NCBI GenBank assembly: GCA_016704485.1
Contig: JADJAA010000001.1
Location: forward strand, 1,984,001-2,048,000
Length of the DNA: 64,000 nt
From: Flavobacteriales bacterium
Lineage (GTDB): Bacteria > Bacteroidota > Bacteroidia > Flavobacteriales_F > PHOS-HE28
Direction of reading: 5' to 3'
A program made the translations under genes and the position numbers. Shown here in pieces: positions 16,148-25,373 of the stretch. Numbering within the stretch: position 1 is the first letter of the stretch; every line of letters starts with the position of its first letter. A model generated the notes under the pieces. It made no database searches. It was not told the DNA's origin and was given only the letters and a program-made list of their open reading frames with translations.

Positions 16148-17131
16148 ATGAACTTCATCGACCATATCCGTATAGAATGCCGCTCCGGTGCTGGGGGCAA
16201 AGGAAGTAGCCACTTGCGACGGGAAAAGTATATGCCCAAAGGCGGCCCGGATGGTGGTGATGGTGGCCGTGGTGGTCATATCATCGTGCGTGGAAACGGA
16301 CAGCTTTGGACCTTGCTCCATATGCGCTACACCAAGCACGTAATTGCCGAAGATGGGAAAGTGGGCTATAGCAACCAAAGTTCCGGGGCGAGCGGCAAGG
16401 ACCAGGTCCTTGAATTGCCTTTAGGCACCGTGATCAAGATCGAAGAGACCGGTGAGGTGCTCTGCGAAGTAGTGACCGACGGCGAGGAACATATACTCTT
16501 TCCCGGCGGTAGAGGAGGGCAGGGCAACCAGCATTTCAAAACGGCCACACACCAAACGCCGCGCTTTGCCCAACCCGGTGAACCCGGTATTGAGCAATGG
16601 GTGCTCATGGAGTTGAAGGTACTTGCAGATGTGGGTCTGGTCGGTTTTCCGAATGCGGGCAAAAGCACGTTGTTGAGCGTTGTGAGTGCAGCGAAACCCA
16701 AAGTGGCCGATTATGCGTTCACAACCTTGGTCCCGAACCTTGGTATCGTGAGCTATCGCGATCATAAGAGCTTCGTTATGGCGGACATCCCCGGTATTAT
16801 TGAAGGCGCATCCGAAGGAAAAGGATTGGGCCTGCGATTCCTTCGGCATATCGAGCGGAACAGCGTATTACTGTTCATGGTTCCTGCGGATTCCAAGGAT
16901 ATTAAGGCGGAATACACCATTCTCTTGAACGAATTGAAGGCATACTCACCGGAACTCCTGGATAAGGACCGCGTGCTGGCCATTACCAAATGCGATATGC
17001 TCGATGCGGAAATGATGGAACAACTTGCACCAGAATTGCCAAAGGACATTGAGCACGTAATGATCTCCAGCGTTGCCGGAATGGGTCTTGATGTACTAAA
17101 GGATAAGCTCTGGGAAAAACTGCACGCTTGA
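16148..17131 (+). CDS. obgE: GTPase ObgE/CgtA
   Basis: Ribosome-associated GTPase involved in 50S assembly and stress control. The Obg fold is at residues 1-158 with the glycine-rich stretch KGGPDGGDGGRGG. The G domain has G1 GFPNAGKS (166-173), switch TTLVPNLG, G3 DIPG (213-216) and a TKCD-type G4. The protein ends soon after the G domain, so the variable C-terminal extension is missing (327 residues), as is common in this phylum. It is followed by the PAP2-FluC-PafA run. Confidence 0.96.
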   Translation: MNFIDHIRIECRSGAGGKGSSHLRREKYMPKGGPDGGDGGRGGHIIVRGNGQLWTLLHMRYTKHVIAEDGKVGYSNQSSGASGKDQVLELPLGTVIKIEETGEVLCEVVTDGEEHILFPGGRGGQGNQHFKTATHQTPRFAQPGEPGIEQWVLMELKVLADVGLVGFPNAGKSTLLSVVSAAKPKVADYAFTTLVPNLGIVSYRDHKSFVMADIPGIIEGASEGKGLGLRFLRHIERNSVLLFMVPADSKDIKAEYTILLNELKAYSPELLDKDRVLAITKCDMLDAEMMEQLAPELPKDIEHVMISSVAGMGLDVLKDKLWEKLHA

Positions 17132-17183
17132 CCGCTATGGATCTTGTAAACAGCATCATCTCACTGGATCATGAGGCGTTCTT

Positions 17184-17738
17184 GTGATCAACGGGTTTCA
17201 TTCACCGTTCTGGGATGCCGTCATGTGGCAGATAAGTGATCTATTCACGTGGATCCCGCTCTATGTTTTTTTCCTGTACCTGATCCAACGGAGATATGGA
17301 TGGCGTGGTCTAGGCATTGCGGTACCAGTGATAGCGCTGATGATATTTCTTACGGATACGGGTTCGGTAATGCTGTTCAAGAACACGGTTCAGCGCTTGC
17401 GACCAAGTCATGTGGATGCGTTCAACAATAGTATCCATTTGCTGACCGGAAGTGATGGCCAATTGTACCGTGGCGGTGAGTTCGGTTTTGTTTCATCGCA
17501 TGCAAGCAATCATTTCGGGATCGCTGTTTTCATGGCCGGATTATTATCCGGTATGCGCAAGTGGATCACACCTGCACTCCTCTTGTGGGCCGGCATTATT
17601 TGTTACAGTCGCATTTATCTCGGTGTTCATTTTCCTGCTGATGTGGTGGTAGGGGCGTTATACGGTGGCATCATTGGCTTTGGGTGTGCATTCTCGTACA
17701 AGCAACTGATGTTCAATTTCAACAAGTCCGGAAAATGA
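17184..17738 (+). CDS. PAP2-family phosphatase, probably frameshifted at its N-terminus
   Basis: Membrane phosphatase of the PAP2 superfamily, probably acting on lipid phosphates or pyrophosphates. Motifs: KNTVQRLRPSH (KX6RP), GFVSSHASNHFG (PSGH-type) and SRIYLGVHFPADVVVG (SRX5HX3D). The usual start of this family (...LDxxxFLxINGxHSPFWD) is split. An ATG at 17137 opens MDLVNSIISLDHEAFL and then hits TGA at 17185, while INGFHSPFWDAVMWQ continues in another frame from a GTG at 17184. One missing base at 17184-17187 would explain this. Either the GTG serves as start with a shortened N-terminus, or there is a mutation or sequence error. The stop overlaps the next gene (ATGA). Confidence 0.85.
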   Translation: MINGFHSPFWDAVMWQISDLFTWIPLYVFFLYLIQRRYGWRGLGIAVPVIALMIFLTDTGSVMLFKNTVQRLRPSHVDAFNNSIHLLTGSDGQLYRGGEFGFVSSHASNHFGIAVFMAGLLSGMRKWITPALLLWAGIICYSRIYLGVHFPADVVVGALYGGIIGFGCAFSYKQLMFNFNKSGK

Positions 17739-18103
17739 ATACGTGGTTAGCGGTTTTTCTTGGTGGTGGAGCGGGAAGTCTGTTACGCTACGCCATTTCT
17801 CGTGGGGTGTTGTCACTGGCATTAAGGGCTTCTTTTCCGTGGGCAACACTCGCGAGTAATCTACTTGCAACCGTCCTTTTGGCGTATGTCATGATCCGCA
17901 TGCATGCTCATTTACCCGGACGTGAACACTGGATGGCCTTGTTGGCTATCGGCTTTTGCGGTGGGTTCAGTACCATGAGCACATTCAATTTTGAGAATTA
18001 TCAATTAATGCGTGATGGTTTTTATGGTTTCGCGGCGATGAACATCCTCGTAAGTGTCTTGGCCGGTCTATTGATCTTTTACTTTTTTGCACGTACCACA
18101 TGA
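17735..18103 (+). CDS. crcB: Fluoride ion channel FluC (CrcB)
   Basis: Four-helix inner-membrane protein of 122 residues that lets toxic fluoride leave the cell as a dual-topology dimer. Signatures are GGGAGSLLRYAISR in helix 1, SNLLATVLLAYVM in helix 2, and GFCGGFSTMSTFNFENYQLM with the Phe/Thr box in helix 3. It starts at the ATG overlapping the PAP2 stop and its own stop overlaps the next ATG, so the three genes form a translationally coupled set. No fluoride riboswitch was seen. Confidence 0.94.
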   Translation: MNTWLAVFLGGGAGSLLRYAISRGVLSLALRASFPWATLASNLLATVLLAYVMIRMHAHLPGREHWMALLAIGFCGGFSTMSTFNFENYQLMRDGFYGFAAMNILVSVLAGLLIFYFFARTT

Positions 18104-19770
18104 TGGGTAATCTCGATCGGATCAAAAGCAATTCGATCCTATTTTGTGCAAGCTTGTTAGCGTGTATGAGAATGTACGGCCAAGATCCGGCATGGACAGA
18201 ACCGCCGCGTTTGGTGGTTGGCATCGTCGTGGATCAAATGCGCGTGGATTACATCTATCGGTACTGGGATAATTTCGGCGATGGCGGCTTTAAGCGGTTG
18301 ATCAACGAAGGTTCGTTCCAGCGGAATGCACAATTCGACTACGCCCCAACAGAGACAGGACCCGGACATGCCAGTATTTATACTGGAACCACACCCGCAG
18401 ATCATGGCATCACGTTCAACGATATGTTCTTCGGTACGGATGATACCCTTAACTATTGTGTTAAGGATCAGAGTGTGAAGGGCGTTGGTTGTGGTGAAGC
18501 CTCCGGTCACAGTTCTCCACAGAATTTGATCGCTTCTACACTAGCGGATGAACTGGAACTTGCCACTGAGCGCAGGTCAAAGACGATCGGTATCGCATTG
18601 AAGGACCGCAGTGCCATTCTTCCGATCGGCAGGACCGGGGATGCCGCATATTGGTTCATCCCCGATGATGAAGGTGCGTTCGCCACCAGCACATGGTACC
18701 GGAATGAATTACCCGAATGGCTTATGGCCTTCAATGCTGAAAAAAGACAGATCAACTATCTACAGAACAAGTGGGATCTGTTGCTTCCTATTGAACGGTA
18801 TCGCCAAGTGATGCCGGATGATAACCCGTACGAAGAACCCATCCCCGGAACCACATCGCCCACCCTCCCCATGGATCTACAGGCCATGTTCAAGGCAACC
18901 GGCTCAGCCGAAGTGATCAAGTATACTCCGTGGGGAAATACGCTTACTACCGATCTGGCGCTAGCTGCTATTGCGGGGGAAGAGCTTGGTGCGGATGACG
19001 TAACGGATCTGCTCGCCTTAAGCTATGGTAGTCCGGATGAACTTGCCCATGAATTGGGCCCACGCGCCGTGGAATTGGAAGATATGTACGTTCGATTGGA
19101 CCAAGAGCTGAAGCGTTTGTTCGCCGAGTTGGATACGCGCGTTGGAACAGGCAAATACACAGTTTTCCTTACAGCGGATCATGGTGTAGTGGATGTGCCA
19201 CAATACCTGAAGGACCTGAAAAGCAGTGCTGGGTATATTGATAAGAAGAGTGCAAGAAAGGGATTGAACGAGGCACTCGCCAAGCGGTTTGGTGAAGGTG
19301 AATGGGTACGATCGATCCGCCGTGGCCAGGTTTTCTTGAACGACTCTCTCATGCAGGCCCGAAAGATCATTCCGGAAGAGATCCAACGAGCAACGGTAGA
19401 CCATATGCAGTTGGATCCAAATGTCATTGTCGCGCTGTCCGCTACGGATCTGGCACGTAACCAATATACCGACGGTGTAAGGCGTACAATTCAACGGGGC
19501 TTCATGGTTCAGCGCAGTGGAGATGTAGTGATGGTATATCGGCCAAATTATCTGGAGTCCTATTACGGAACTACGAAGGGGACAACGCACATGACCCCAT
19601 GGAACTACGATACCCAAGTGCCTGTCATCTTTTATGGCCAGGGCATACGGCAAGGCGAGATCATGGAACGCACGTCCATTACGGATATCGTGCCAACGGT
19701 TTGTGCTATTGTTGGAATTTCATTGCCCAATGCCGCATCAGGGAATGTGGTGGAAAGGGCACTAAAGTGA
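18100..19770 (+). CDS. PafA-type alkaline phosphatase
   Basis: Secreted metal-dependent phosphate-monoester hydrolase of 556 residues; signal segment ILFCASLLACMRMYGQ. Matches the Flavobacteria PafA subfamily: metal ligand D in GIVVDQMRVDYI, nucleophilic Thr in APTETGPGHASIYTG (T84-T86), Asn in HGITFNDMF (N107), and the K-x-R pair in ALKDRSAILPIG (K168, R170) that marks phosphate-irrepressible PafA. Distal metal motifs are FLTADHGVVDVP and a late THMTPW His. Coupled to fluC by a 4-base overlap. It should release phosphate from organic esters in the periplasm or outside. Confidence 0.93.
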   Translation: MMGNLDRIKSNSILFCASLLACMRMYGQDPAWTEPPRLVVGIVVDQMRVDYIYRYWDNFGDGGFKRLINEGSFQRNAQFDYAPTETGPGHASIYTGTTPADHGITFNDMFFGTDDTLNYCVKDQSVKGVGCGEASGHSSPQNLIASTLADELELATERRSKTIGIALKDRSAILPIGRTGDAAYWFIPDDEGAFATSTWYRNELPEWLMAFNAEKRQINYLQNKWDLLLPIERYRQVMPDDNPYEEPIPGTTSPTLPMDLQAMFKATGSAEVIKYTPWGNTLTTDLALAAIAGEELGADDVTDLLALSYGSPDELAHELGPRAVELEDMYVRLDQELKRLFAELDTRVGTGKYTVFLTADHGVVDVPQYLKDLKSSAGYIDKKSARKGLNEALAKRFGEGEWVRSIRRGQVFLNDSLMQARKIIPEEIQRATVDHMQLDPNVIVALSATDLARNQYTDGVRRTIQRGFMVQRSGDVVMVYRPNYLESYYGTTKGTTHMTPWNYDTQVPVIFYGQGIRQGEIMERTSITDIVPTVCAIVGISLPNAASGNVVERALK

Positions 19771-19955
19771 ATGCATACTCGTTCAACGAATGAGGGCGTA
19801 TGAGGGTTGATCGAACACGCGGTATCTTGATGGACCGGATCCCGATCATACCAGGTCAGAGATCCAACGTGCTGTAACCCTTGCCCACCAAGACCTGTTA
19901 ATTTTTTGACAATTCCATGTGGCTCTATCGTGAAAAACATAATTAGTTTGGTGCC

Positions 19956-20360
19956 ATGATCGCTTGGGAAAAACCCGCATTTGGAAGTCCTTTCGAACTA
20001 TGGCGTGAGGATGGTCTACTCCATTTGGTCCTTGCAAAAGGAGCCCGGTTGCAGATCCGCGATATGAAGGAGATGATCCGGTTGATCTCGGCTTTGGATC
20101 CTTCTGGTACCGCACCTGTTCTGTTGGAGTTCCCGGAAAATGCTTACGCGGAAGAACCCGCTAGGATCCTATTGAAAAGAGCGTGCAAGGCACAAGGTCA
20201 TCCGGTTGCATTTTTTACGCATGACCAGAAGAGCAGGCGTCAAGGGGTGATGTTCCAGAAAATGAGCAGACCGGAATTTCCGTTCCGTGTTTTCGAATGG
20301 CGCCAGGATGCTTTGTTATGGGCCCAAGAGCATAAAGAGCTTGTGAAGGAAACGGTTTGA
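19956..20360 (+). CDS. STAS-like/DUF hypothetical protein
   Basis: Cytoplasmic protein of 134 residues. Its alternating strands and helices (FELWREDGLLHLVLAKGARL, MKEMIRLISALDPSGTAPVL, ILLKRACKAQGHPVAFFTHD) resemble SpoIIAA/STAS-like domains widespread in Bacteroidota. No enzyme motif. Single gene; a TTAGTTTG box ends 5 bases before the ATG. The fold assignment is tentative. Confidence 0.65.
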   Translation: MIAWEKPAFGSPFELWREDGLLHLVLAKGARLQIRDMKEMIRLISALDPSGTAPVLLEFPENAYAEEPARILLKRACKAQGHPVAFFTHDQKSRRQGVMFQKMSRPEFPFRVFEWRQDALLWAQEHKELVKETV

Positions 20361-20463
20361 ACCGTTCGCTCGAGGCCGTTTCGCTGGCCGTTTCCTTTGA
20401 TAATGTTGAAAAGCGTGTTGCATTTTCTACGACCTTGGTCTGGAATATCAGCTCTGTACGGGG

Positions 20464-20471
20464 TAATTTTG
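20464..20471 (+). promoter_or_regulatory. Putative -7 box (TAATTTTG)
   Basis: Exact match to TAnnTTTG; only 4 bases before the GTG start of the OmpA-family gene, suggesting a leaderless transcript. Confidence 0.5.
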
Positions 20472-20475
20472 TAGT

Positions 20476-21861
20476 GTGCAACAGCACGCTCCATATCGTC
20501 CGTCATACGGGTTCGGCCTGGTCACAGCAGCGCTGATCTCATGCTTTCTCCATGGCTCAATGATCGCACAACCGGTGCTGACCATGGAGTCCGTCGTGGA
20601 GCGAGGCAATGTCATCGTTAGTGCCAGTATCGATGATCCGGAAGCTCCAAAACCAGTATTCCAAGGCGTTTGGCGAGGTGTGCCCGGTGCATTGGCTGTA
20701 TTTCAATTGCAACGAACAAGTGCGCCACGCGCTGATGTTCGTGTAATGCTGGATCGCCTTGTGGAAGCCGGACTGGGTGCGTACCTCGATGCCCATCTTC
20801 AATTTGGTCGATCAGGAGTAACTACGGACATTTCGGTTACGGAAATGACCTTGGAGATGAATTCCATGATCGCAGCCGCTGCCGAGGAACTTCAGGTATC
20901 CTTTCCAGTTGTTGGACTTACAGTGCCTACTGTAACGCAACTTCTGCACTTTGCGAGCATGGATTGGAGCGGGAATTCATCCCAGACTGCATCGGGTTCC
21001 AGCGACGATAAATACTTGGCGATCTATCATACGCTGAAAGCGCAGCGCACCGAATTGGATAGACAGATACGTGCTGATCTTATGGAGCTAGGTAGCGTTC
21101 TGGTATGGGGAGAACCGAATGACACAAGAGGAAATGTCTATCGAATTGCATCTACGTGCGGTACTGTTTTCGACGAGGATAATTTCTTGTGTGCACTTGA
21201 CCTGAAACTGACTGATAGTGATATGGCTGCTGTCGACCCATCGATCGGGTTGACCGCTTTGAAGGCTTATGTACCGAAAACTCAGGTTGCACCAGAGGAT
21301 ACGGCCGAGGTTGTTTCTTACACCGGCAAGATCCGCAAGCGGGACCGTTGGCTAAAGACGGAACTTGACATGATCAACTCACGTCTGGATGATCTTGATC
21401 AACGTCGTGAACTATGGCAATTGCGAGATCGATTGGAAGATATTGAGGATCGTATTGTTGGATTGGAACTGGAGGTGCGCGATAAGATCGATCCACCGCA
21501 GCCTGAACAGGAAAATCCACTTGCCAAGCTCAGTGAGCTGGCCGGTAAGAATCTTTCAGTATCGTTCGATCGTAATTCCGCACTATTGGGCCAGGAACAT
21601 TTTGTGCTTCTGAACGAGGTTTTCGAACAGTTGGCACGCCTACCGCAGGATCGTGTGCTGATCACCGGCTATACGGATGCCAGCGGATCGCCAAGTGTGA
21701 ACCTTAAGTTGAGTGAACTACGCGCTAAGGCGGTACGCAACTATCTCTTGGAACGAGGCATTCATGCCGAACGATTGATGGTGAATTACTACGGAGATAG
21801 CCGCAGTATGGGCCGAGCGCCGGATGAACGACGCGTGGAGATCGAGTGGTTGGCGCGTTGA
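20476..21861 (+). CDS. OmpA-family protein with coiled coil
   Basis: Protein of 461 residues starting at GTG, the only start that keeps the signal peptide (LVTAALISCFLHGSMIAQ). The N-terminal part is unfamiliar. Residues ~295-340 (LDMINSRLDDLDQRREL, LRDRLEDIEDRIVGLELEV) form a coiled coil. The C-terminal OmpA domain shows VLITGYTDASGSPSVNLKLS, ELRAKAVRNYL and DERRVEIEW, predicting peptidoglycan binding. Likely an envelope tether. Convergent with the histidine kinase, 7 bases between stops. Confidence 0.82.
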   Translation: MQQHAPYRPSYGFGLVTAALISCFLHGSMIAQPVLTMESVVERGNVIVSASIDDPEAPKPVFQGVWRGVPGALAVFQLQRTSAPRADVRVMLDRLVEAGLGAYLDAHLQFGRSGVTTDISVTEMTLEMNSMIAAAAEELQVSFPVVGLTVPTVTQLLHFASMDWSGNSSQTASGSSDDKYLAIYHTLKAQRTELDRQIRADLMELGSVLVWGEPNDTRGNVYRIASTCGTVFDEDNFLCALDLKLTDSDMAAVDPSIGLTALKAYVPKTQVAPEDTAEVVSYTGKIRKRDRWLKTELDMINSRLDDLDQRRELWQLRDRLEDIEDRIVGLELEVRDKIDPPQPEQENPLAKLSELAGKNLSVSFDRNSALLGQEHFVLLNEVFEQLARLPQDRVLITGYTDASGSPSVNLKLSELRAKAVRNYLLERGIHAERLMVNYYGDSRSMGRAPDERRVEIEWLAR

Positions 21862-21868
21862 GGTATGG

Positions 21869-23611
21869 TCAGTCTTCGGCTTCTTCCAGGTCAGAAGGCT
21901 TGTACTGCATCCGGAAGAGCACCTCGAACGTAACGCCACCATTGGTTCGCACATGGAATGACCCATCCAGTTGATCGGCCATGGCCTCCACGATCTCCAA
22001 ACCTAGTTTTCCAGGACCTTGACGTTGATCCTCGGATAGACCTCGACCATTATCCTTGACAACGAGACGGAACAGATCTCCTTCAACATTCGTTATTTGG
22101 ATATCCACGTGGCCACCTGTAGCATATGGGAACGCATGACGGTACGTATTGCTTACCAATTCACACGCGATGATACCCAGTTCGATCGCTGTGTCCTGAT
22201 CGGCCTTTAACCCATAGGTCGCTACCTCGTAACTAACAGCGTTACTTTCAGGCTTGTGCATTTCAGCCAATGAAGTGATCAGGTTGGTGAAGAACAATTG
22301 AAGATCCACGTTCCGTAGGTCCTGAAGTTCGTACAGTTTGTGATGGACAAGCGCGATCGTATCGATCCGTTGTTTGCCGCGCATGAACTCCTCCTTTACT
22401 TCTCCTTCTTCCAAACGGGCACTTTGTAAGTTCAACAGGCTACTTACGACCTGTAGGTTATTCTTTACCCGGTGATGTACTTCGCGGTTCAACACATCCC
22501 GCTCACCCAGCGCCTTTGCTAGTCGTTTTTCCTGTGCCCGTGTTCGTTTTTCCTGTTTTCGTATCAAGGAGATCTCAACTCCTCTGCGTACACGGACCCA
22601 ACCCAAGAGAAAGGTGAGACCGGCCAATGCTATGAGCATGCCATACAACGTGTTCCGTTCAGGAGCCATCAATTTGCGAATGGTGGATAGATCGATGATC
22701 TCTCCGGTACAGATCGTCTGGCCGTTCAATTTATAAGGCGTTATCAGGCCTCTGAATCTCTTGCCCCCATGGCTGAATGTGCGCGGCCATTGAATCTGAT
22801 CCGTGGTCCACGTGCGGCCAGCTTCTTGCTCAACCTCACGTAGAATGGGGTCCACTTGTGCAGAATCCGGCGTTGGTATCCGACGACCATCATTGCTTAG
22901 GATCATTGCTCCATAATGTCGCAGTGTTGTGGTTTGGGTCACTAATGCTTCCGATCTGGATAGGTCCACTTCGAACGCCAGAATGCGGTACGGGTCCGCA
23001 TCCTCCCGTCCGCGGATCAACATGGAAAGCTGCATTACCGGATTTTCCGATCCCGAAGGGAAGTACATGTTCCATGCAGGTTCATTCCTCGCATCCTCCA
23101 GTGCTTTGCTGAACCAAGGCTGATCACGCGGGTCATAGTCCAGGTCCGAGATCCAAACGCTGTCGATCCTGCCTGACTGAGCGTTGTTGGCGACTTGGCC
23201 TTGGATCACCGAACCTCCGTTGGATCCTTCATCAGTAAGATGTAGTTGAAAGTCCAGACCATTTCTTACCAGGCCGATCTCATTTCCGCGCTCATCAGCA
23301 AGTCGTACCGCAAGGATCGGCCACTGTGAGTTCATTAATGGCCGCCATCGCTTTATATGATCAGTAGGTGTAAGTGAATCCAACTCTTGGACCGCAGCAC
23401 ATTCTTCCCGTAGGTCCGTACCCAATTCGTGGAACATGGCATCCAACCGGACGCGGTACAACTGTTGGGCACTTTCGAGACCCAGGTCCGCCACGACAAT
23501 TACGCGCTGGTCCATTTTCATCCAACGCGAGCCGATGAATCCGAGCGTGGAGACCAGTAGCACAATTATGGCTACCACCAACCAACGTTCGAACTTTCTG
23601 CGCTTCTTCAT
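21869..23611 (-). CDS. Sensor histidine kinase (HisKA_2/HWE type) with extracytoplasmic sensor
   Basis: Protein of 580 residues. TM1 (WLVVAIIVLLVSTLGFIG), a ~280-residue periplasmic Cache/CHASE-like domain (WISDLDYDPRDQPWFSKA is a typical dCache motif), TM2 (TLYGMLIALAGLTFLLGWV), a short coiled coil, then HisKA_2 with REVHHRVKNNLQVVSSLLNL (phosphoacceptor His ~379/380) and an HATPase with ACELVSNTYRHAF and VKDNGRGL. No response regulator is adjacent. It is the last gene of the leftward run after threonine aldolase. The ligand is unknown; Cache domains often bind small organic molecules. Confidence 0.92.
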   Translation of the reverse strand: MKKRRKFERWLVVAIIVLLVSTLGFIGSRWMKMDQRVIVVADLGLESAQQLYRVRLDAMFHELGTDLREECAAVQELDSLTPTDHIKRWRPLMNSQWPILAVRLADERGNEIGLVRNGLDFQLHLTDEGSNGGSVIQGQVANNAQSGRIDSVWISDLDYDPRDQPWFSKALEDARNEPAWNMYFPSGSENPVMQLSMLIRGREDADPYRILAFEVDLSRSEALVTQTTTLRHYGAMILSNDGRRIPTPDSAQVDPILREVEQEAGRTWTTDQIQWPRTFSHGGKRFRGLITPYKLNGQTICTGEIIDLSTIRKLMAPERNTLYGMLIALAGLTFLLGWVRVRRGVEISLIRKQEKRTRAQEKRLAKALGERDVLNREVHHRVKNNLQVVSSLLNLQSARLEEGEVKEEFMRGKQRIDTIALVHHKLYELQDLRNVDLQLFFTNLITSLAEMHKPESNAVSYEVATYGLKADQDTAIELGIIACELVSNTYRHAFPYATGGHVDIQITNVEGDLFRLVVKDNGRGLSEDQRQGPGKLGLEIVEAMADQLDGSFHVRTNGGVTFEVLFRMQYKPSDLEEAED

Positions 23612-23661
23612 GGATGAACTCTCCTACCAAATGCGATGATACGTGCAAGGCTGATCCGCGA

Positions 23662-24681
23662 TCATTGTAATTTCTTGAGTACTGCAATGGTACGATCCAC
23701 GTCGGTATCATCGATATCCAAATGCAGGACCATGCGCACCATATTGGGCCCGAATGCAGCAGCAATGATCCCGGATCCCTTCAGTTCTGTAAGCATTGAG
23801 CTTGCTTCACGCCCTCCGGCCAGCGTGAAAATAATGATGTTGGTTTCCACTGGCATAACATGATCCACATACGGAAGATCGGCGATCGCATCGCCAAGGG
23901 TTGTAGCACGAACGTGATCTTCGACCAAGCGATCCACATGATGATCCAACGCATAATGACCTGCTGCTGCCAGTATTCCTGCCTGTCTCATGCCACCGCC
24001 CAATCGCTTTCGTACACGACGGGCATTGGCCATTAGCACTTTGTTCCCAACAAGTATGGAGCCGACCGGCGCACCCAATCCTTTGCTTAAACAGATCGAG
24101 ATCGTATCGAACCGCTTGCCCCATTCCTCCGGCTTTTCTTTGGTAACCGACAACGCATTGAAGATCCGCGCTCCGTCCATGTGCATTGCTAATCCATGTA
24201 ATGAACAAACGGTTCGGATCTTATCGACCTCTTTCAAACTCCATACAGCTCCTCCTCCGCGATTGCAGGTATTCTCAATGTTCACCAAACGTGTTCGTGC
24301 CAACCATTGCGCATTCGGGTCGTTGATCGCAGCCGCTACATCTTCAGCAGTGAACCGACCGTGATCACTTGGTACGAACTTAACGCTGCAACCGCTCGTG
24401 GCCATTGTTCCACCTCCCTCGTATCTATAAATGTGCGCGCCTTCATCGCAAATAATTTCATCACCGGGATGCGTGTGTATATTGATCGCTATCTGGTTGG
24501 TCATTGTCCCACTTGGGCAGTACAGACCGGCTTCATGTCCAAAGAGTGCAGCAACACGTGCTTCCAACGAGTTGACCGTTGGATCCTCGCCGAAAACATC
24601 ATCGCCGACGGCGGCATTCAGCATGGCCTTCCGCATTGCAGCAGAGGGTTTGGTAACAGTGTCGGAGCGTAGGTCGATCAT
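23662..24681 (-). CDS. ltaE: Low-specificity L-threonine aldolase
   Basis: PLP enzyme splitting L-threonine/allo-threonine into glycine and acetaldehyde. It begins with the family start MIDLRSDTVTKP and shows VGDDVFGEDPTVNSLE, IHMDGAR-type HMDGARIFNA and the PLP lysine in ISICLSKGLGAPVGS (K200). Length 339 is typical. Four codons upstream lies another ATG (24693), less likely. It lies in the same orientation as the methyltransferase and DUF2007-like genes upstream and the kinase downstream. Confidence 0.93.
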   Translation of the reverse strand: MIDLRSDTVTKPSAAMRKAMLNAAVGDDVFGEDPTVNSLEARVAALFGHEAGLYCPSGTMTNQIAINIHTHPGDEIICDEGAHIYRYEGGGTMATSGCSVKFVPSDHGRFTAEDVAAAINDPNAQWLARTRLVNIENTCNRGGGAVWSLKEVDKIRTVCSLHGLAMHMDGARIFNALSVTKEKPEEWGKRFDTISICLSKGLGAPVGSILVGNKVLMANARRVRKRLGGGMRQAGILAAAGHYALDHHVDRLVEDHVRATTLGDAIADLPYVDHVMPVETNIIIFTLAGGREASSMLTELKGSGIIAAAFGPNMVRMVLHLDIDDTDVDRTIAVLKKLQ

Positions 24682-24943
24682 AGTGGAGCGCAAGATAATT
24701 GAGAGCTTACCTTCTACGGCTCACCATAAGCAGATCCATTAGTGCTCGAACTCAAGATCGAATTAGTTACAGAAGTTCAGTTGATCAGTATCGACGCATA
24801 ACATGTAAAAGGTGCCTTCAATGCCTTTTGATCAATTTAATGGGCAGTAATGCTGTAAAAACGATCTTGGAATGAGGACCTGCAGTTGGATGAAAGTTCA
24901 ATCTTGGAACTGTTGAACTGGTCGTTCTGAAACTGGATCGGAG

Positions 24944-25369
24944 CTATTGTTCATTCATGTCGAAAAAATGACCGCACTGGCCGCAGGACATGCCGCGTTG
25001 AAATCCCAGTGGATAAGTGATAAAAATGAATGAGACCAAAAGATGCCCTATGCTTTTCCAATCCCGTGGACGACTGACCCCACTGGTTAGATCGGCTGAG
25101 CCACACCGCGGACATTTCATCTCCGCTTCATTTTCATCAAGATAAGGCAAAGACTCGCTTTCTGACAGCAATAGAATTGCAGACTCTCGATCCGAAGTAC
25201 TCACTTTTAATTTTACTCCTCCAAGCGCATAACCCCAGAGACGGTTCAAGCTGATGGTATGCTCATCATTCACATATGCACCGATGCCCGCATTTTCCAA
25301 AATGCAACGGGCCAAGTGTGCTTCAATCGGGTCATCGTAGAAACGTATCGTTACTAGGTCGCGCTTCAT
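24944..25369 (-). CDS. DUF2007-like protein with C-terminal zinc ribbon
   Basis: Protein of 141 residues. The first ~70 residues (TIRFYDDPIEAHLARCILEN, GIGAYVNDEHTIS, GGVKLKVSTSDRESAILLL) follow the DUF2007 'putative signal transducing protein' pattern. The second part has two CxxC pairs (MKCPRCGSADL and SCGQCGHFFD) split by a hydrophobic stretch (LLVSFIFITYPLGF), suggesting a zinc ribbon interrupted by a membrane hairpin. The start lies 4 bases after the methyltransferase stop. Role unknown. Confidence 0.8.
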   Translation of the reverse strand: MKRDLVTIRFYDDPIEAHLARCILENAGIGAYVNDEHTISLNRLWGYALGGVKLKVSTSDRESAILLLSESESLPYLDENEAEMKCPRCGSADLTSGVSRPRDWKSIGHLLVSFIFITYPLGFQRGMSCGQCGHFFDMNEQ

Positions 25370-25373
25370 CTGA

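Noticed and set aside
17137..17735. Considered a fluoride riboswitch upstream of fluC
   Set aside because: The gene overlaps the PAP2 stop; no untranslated leader exists to hold one.
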